Shown: in pieces, positions 6,356 to 8,564 of the stretch
Layout of the letters: each line of letters opens with the position of its first letter
Numbering within the stretch: the first letter of the stretch is position 1
Assembly (NCBI GenBank): GCA_013139345.1
Contig: WTAY01000105.1
Coordinates: 1-8,564, forward strand
DNA from: Methylophaga sp.
GTDB taxonomy: Bacteria > Pseudomonadota > Gammaproteobacteria > Nitrosococcales > Methylophagaceae
DNA: 8,564 nt
Direction: 5' to 3'
Notes under the pieces: generated by a model
Databases searched by the model: none
What the model was told of the DNA's origin: nothing
Seen by the model: only the letters and a program-made list of their open reading frames with translations
Made by a program: the position numbers and the translations under genes

Positions 6356-8368
6356 TTAGACTAGAAGTGGGGCGATAACTAAACTAACTATCGCCATTAC
6401 ATTAATTAAGATATTCATGGCTGGCCCAGAGGTATCTTTTAGAGGGTCACCCACAGTATCACCGACGACAACCGCAGTATGAACATCGGAACCTTTACCA
6501 CCAAGATTGCCTTTTTCAACATACTTTTTGGCATTGTCCCAAGCGCCACCGGCATTAGCCATCATGAGAGCCATCATGACACAGCAAATTAATGCGCCAG
6601 CTAACATGCCGCCTAAGGCTTCAGGACCGAGGCCGAAACCCACTACGACAGGTGCTCCTACGGCTAAAACACCTGGCATGATCATTTTATTTAAGGCAGC
6701 TTTAGTCGCAATATCAATACAACGTGCAGTATCAGGTTGTGCGGTGCCTTCTAATAAGCCCGGAATTTCTTTAAATTGACGACGAATTTCGTGGATCATA
6801 TCGAATGCAGCATCGCCCACAGCCGTCATTGTCATCGCACTCACTAAGAAGGGGAAAATACCACCAAGGAACATACCGACTAAAACAATGGGATCATTGA
6901 TTAATAGTTGGAAGTCAGGATTTCCTTGGCTAATGGTTTCGATATAGGCACTAATTAATGCCAATGCCGCTAATGCTGCTGCCCCAATGGCAAAGCCTTT
7001 ACCAATGGCAGCTGTTGTATTACCGAGTTCATCTAATGAATCAGTAATTTCACGGGTTTTTTCACCCATTCCAGCCATTTCAGCAATACCACCTGCATTA
7101 TCTGCAACAGGGCCATAGGCATCAATTGCCATCGTGATTCCGACGGTAGCGAGCATACCTACAGCAGCAATACCTACACCATATAAACCAGCATAATGAC
7201 TAGAAATAAAGATAATGGCGGCAATGGTAATAACAGGGATTGCAACAGATTGCATACCCAAAGCTAAACCACTAATTAAAACGGTAGCAGGGCCAGTTTC
7301 GCCATCTTTAGCGAGTTTTCTTACAGGAGCACCGCCAGTGTAATACTCAGTGACTAGACCGATAATAATGCCGCCAATGGCACCGGTTAAAACGGCAACC
7401 CATAAATCAGCTGTGCCACCTAATTGTGTAATAAGAAGATAAGCAACAGCAATAAATAAGAGGGATGCACCCATGGTGCCAATACGTAGTGCAACCTCTG
7501 GGCTTTTAGCAGAAAAAACCTTAACTGCAAAAATACCGGCAATTGAACACAGTAAACCAATTGATGCGAGTGCTAATGGCATAAACATAAGGGTTTGTTG
7601 GCTATCAGCAAGTGTCGCTATGGCTGCAACACTCATTGTTGATGCAATCGCGATACTGGCAATCATTGAGCCACAATACGATTCGAAAATATCAGAGCCC
7701 ATACCGGCAACGTCACCCACGTTATCACCAACATTATCAGCAATAACACCTGGATTACGAGGATCATCTTCAGGAATTCCTGCTTCAATTTTACCAACTA
7801 AGTCAGCGCCGACATCAGCACTTTTAGTGAAAATACCACCACCAACACGAGAAAATAAGGCAACAGATGATGCGCCCATACCAAAGCCATGAAGCACATG
7901 AGCAGTATGAGGATCACCACCAAAGATTAAGTACAACAGACCTAGACCAAGTAGCCCCATAGATGCGACAGTCAGTCCCATTATCGAACCGCCAAAGAAT
8001 GCAACTGTCAGAGCCTCGGATGCACCTTGTTCTTTGGCTGCGGTTGCAGTGCGTACATTCGCTTTCGTTGCTGAATACATACCTATATAACCGGCACTAC
8101 CTGAACAAATGGCTCCTAGGAAGAAGGCAAATGCGGTGCTCCAACCTAAATCAGACAGGCCTAGGGCTAATATACAAACCACACAAAAAATAGCGAGACG
8201 AGAATATTCCGCCTTCATAAAAACCATTGCACCCAAATGAATCTGATCACCAATTTCAACAACTTTCCCCGATCCTGCAGGGGCTGCTTTCATTTTGTTG
8301 TAAACCAGAAATGCGCAAAACAAACCAAAAACCCCTAATATTCCGGGAAGGTAATTCAATGATGACAT
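6356..8368 (-). CDS. hppA: Membrane-bound ion-pumping pyrophosphatase, K+-dependent type
   Basis: A 670-residue polytopic inner-membrane enzyme that hydrolyses pyrophosphate and uses the energy to pump H+ and/or Na+. Diagnostic motifs are intact: DVGADLVGKIE (residues 185-195), EDDPRNP then DNVGDNVGD (211-219), DAYGPVADNAGG (416-427), and GDTVGDPLKDTSGP (636-649). In GNTTAAIG (449-456) Ala453 and Gly456 occupy the positions that are Lys and Thr in K+-independent enzymes, pointing to the K+-dependent subfamily. The semi-conserved ion-gate glutamate is Glu229 in IFESY, matching the Thermotoga Na+-pump position rather than the plant-type position. Na+ pumping is therefore plausible but unproven. 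ATG start at 8368-8366 with GAGG eight bases upstream. Length fits bacterial members. Confidence 0.97.
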   Translation of the reverse strand: MSSLNYLPGILGVFGLFCAFLVYNKMKAAPAGSGKVVEIGDQIHLGAMVFMKAEYSRLAIFCVVCILALGLSDLGWSTAFAFFLGAICSGSAGYIGMYSATKANVRTATAAKEQGASEALTVAFFGGSIMGLTVASMGLLGLGLLYLIFGGDPHTAHVLHGFGMGASSVALFSRVGGGIFTKSADVGADLVGKIEAGIPEDDPRNPGVIADNVGDNVGDVAGMGSDIFESYCGSMIASIAIASTMSVAAIATLADSQQTLMFMPLALASIGLLCSIAGIFAVKVFSAKSPEVALRIGTMGASLLFIAVAYLLITQLGGTADLWVAVLTGAIGGIIIGLVTEYYTGGAPVRKLAKDGETGPATVLISGLALGMQSVAIPVITIAAIIFISSHYAGLYGVGIAAVGMLATVGITMAIDAYGPVADNAGGIAEMAGMGEKTREITDSLDELGNTTAAIGKGFAIGAAALAALALISAYIETISQGNPDFQLLINDPIVLVGMFLGGIFPFLVSAMTMTAVGDAAFDMIHEIRRQFKEIPGLLEGTAQPDTARCIDIATKAALNKMIMPGVLAVGAPVVVGFGLGPEALGGMLAGALICCVMMALMMANAGGAWDNAKKYVEKGNLGGKGSDVHTAVVVGDTVGDPLKDTSGPAMNILINVMAIVSLVIAPLLV

Positions 8369-8376
8369 AGGCCAAA

Positions 8377-8380
8377 CCTC
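8377..8380 (-). promoter_or_regulatory. Ribosome-binding site of hppA
   Basis: GAGG (in GTGAGG on the minus strand) lies eight bases before the ATG at 8368-8366 and supports that start. Confidence 0.8.
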
Positions 8381-8451
8381 ACTATTTTATAAAATTAGAT
8401 AACAGATCTTGCGATGTAACTCCTAACGTTGATGCGGGTAGTGCAATGGTT

Positions 8452-8480
8452 TTTATACCTGTATTGTGGGTGGGTGTAAA
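8452..8480 (-). promoter_or_regulatory. Predicted sigma70 promoter of hppA
   Basis: On the minus strand a -35 TTTACA (8480-8475, five of six consensus bases) and a -10 TATAAA (8457-8452, five of six) are separated by 17 bases. Transcription would start near 8445, leaving a leader of about 76 bases before the hppA ATG. The leader has no obvious riboswitch fold that I can recognise. Confidence 0.65.
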
Positions 8481-8513
8481 GTTGTCATGACTGGGTTTTA
8501 AAATTGGAATTCT

Positions 8514-8564
8514 ATGGTTGAGTGGTTAGTTTTTGCATTAATTGGGGCTGTTGCTGGTATTTTC
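8514..8564 (+). CDS. Start of a divergent gene with an N-terminal membrane anchor (partial)
   Basis: The ATG at 8514, with GGA five bases upstream, opens a frame that runs to the window edge and encodes MVEWLVFALIGAVAGIF. This 17-residue start is hydrophobic and rich in Gly and Ala, like the single membrane helix that begins several gammaproteobacterial proteins such as RmuC or YhcB/ZapG types. It is too short to identify. It would be transcribed divergently from hppA across a 145-base gap. Confidence 0.5.
   Translation, partial: MVEWLVFALIGAVAGIF

Noticed and set aside
7473..7892. 139-residue plus-strand open frame opposite hppA
   Set aside because: It is antisense to the strongly conserved pyrophosphatase core, is low in complexity (Ala, Pro, Ser, Ile), and has no domain I recognise. 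The same holds for the other antisense frames over hppA, dinF, feoB and rapA.
1..8564. tRNA, rRNA, CRISPR array, transposase, toxin-antitoxin or defence module
   Set aside because: No cloverleaf with tRNA consensus, no regularly spaced direct repeats, and no coding frame resembling these families was seen; every long frame is explained by rapA, feoA, feoB, dinF or hppA.

Overview
The window reads as ordinary chromosome from a low-GC marine gammaproteobacterium, most likely near Vibrionaceae, Moritellaceae or Psychromonadaceae. Four things suggest this: RapA and DinF closely resemble the enterobacterial proteins, a Fur-type operator precedes feoAB, a membrane pyrophosphatase is present, and a palindromic intergenic repeat of a kind common in such genomes occurs twice. 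The placement is inference from recalled family sequences; no search was possible.

Layout. Positions 1-2300 (+) hold the last four-fifths of rapA, a Swi2/Snf2-type RNA polymerase recycling ATPase, cut by the window edge inside its Walker A motif. A 63-residue, highly charged protein with a duplicated RRSG-x-D motif follows on the same strand (2383-2574). The rest of the identified genes are on the minus strand. In transcription order they are hppA, a K+-dependent-type membrane pyrophosphatase (8368-6356), dinF, a MATE transporter (6151-4844), and feoA-feoB, ferrous iron uptake (4773-4540 and 4543-2756). The last 51 bases open a divergent plus-strand gene whose first 17 residues look like a membrane anchor.

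Regulation. feoAB has a sigma70-like promoter whose -10 lies inside a near-consensus Fur box, and the two genes overlap by four bases (GTGA), so iron-repressed co-transcription is well supported. hppA has a good -35/-10 pair and a clear Shine-Dalgarno. dinF is odd: a strong intrinsic terminator ends only 12 bases before its probable ATG and no Shine-Dalgarno is visible.

The most interesting non-coding signal is a pair of inverted copies of a roughly 150-base structured repeat at 2606-2755 and 6201-about 6350. They are about 84% identical by eye over 130 bases and bracket the dinF-feoA-feoB block. Each can fold into an outer stem enclosing two hairpins, and the differences between copies preserve pairing, including one compensatory C:G to T:A change. 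I see no new enzymatic, defence or CRISPR system. The genes are housekeeping or transport genes and the novelty lies in the repeats and the leader of dinF.
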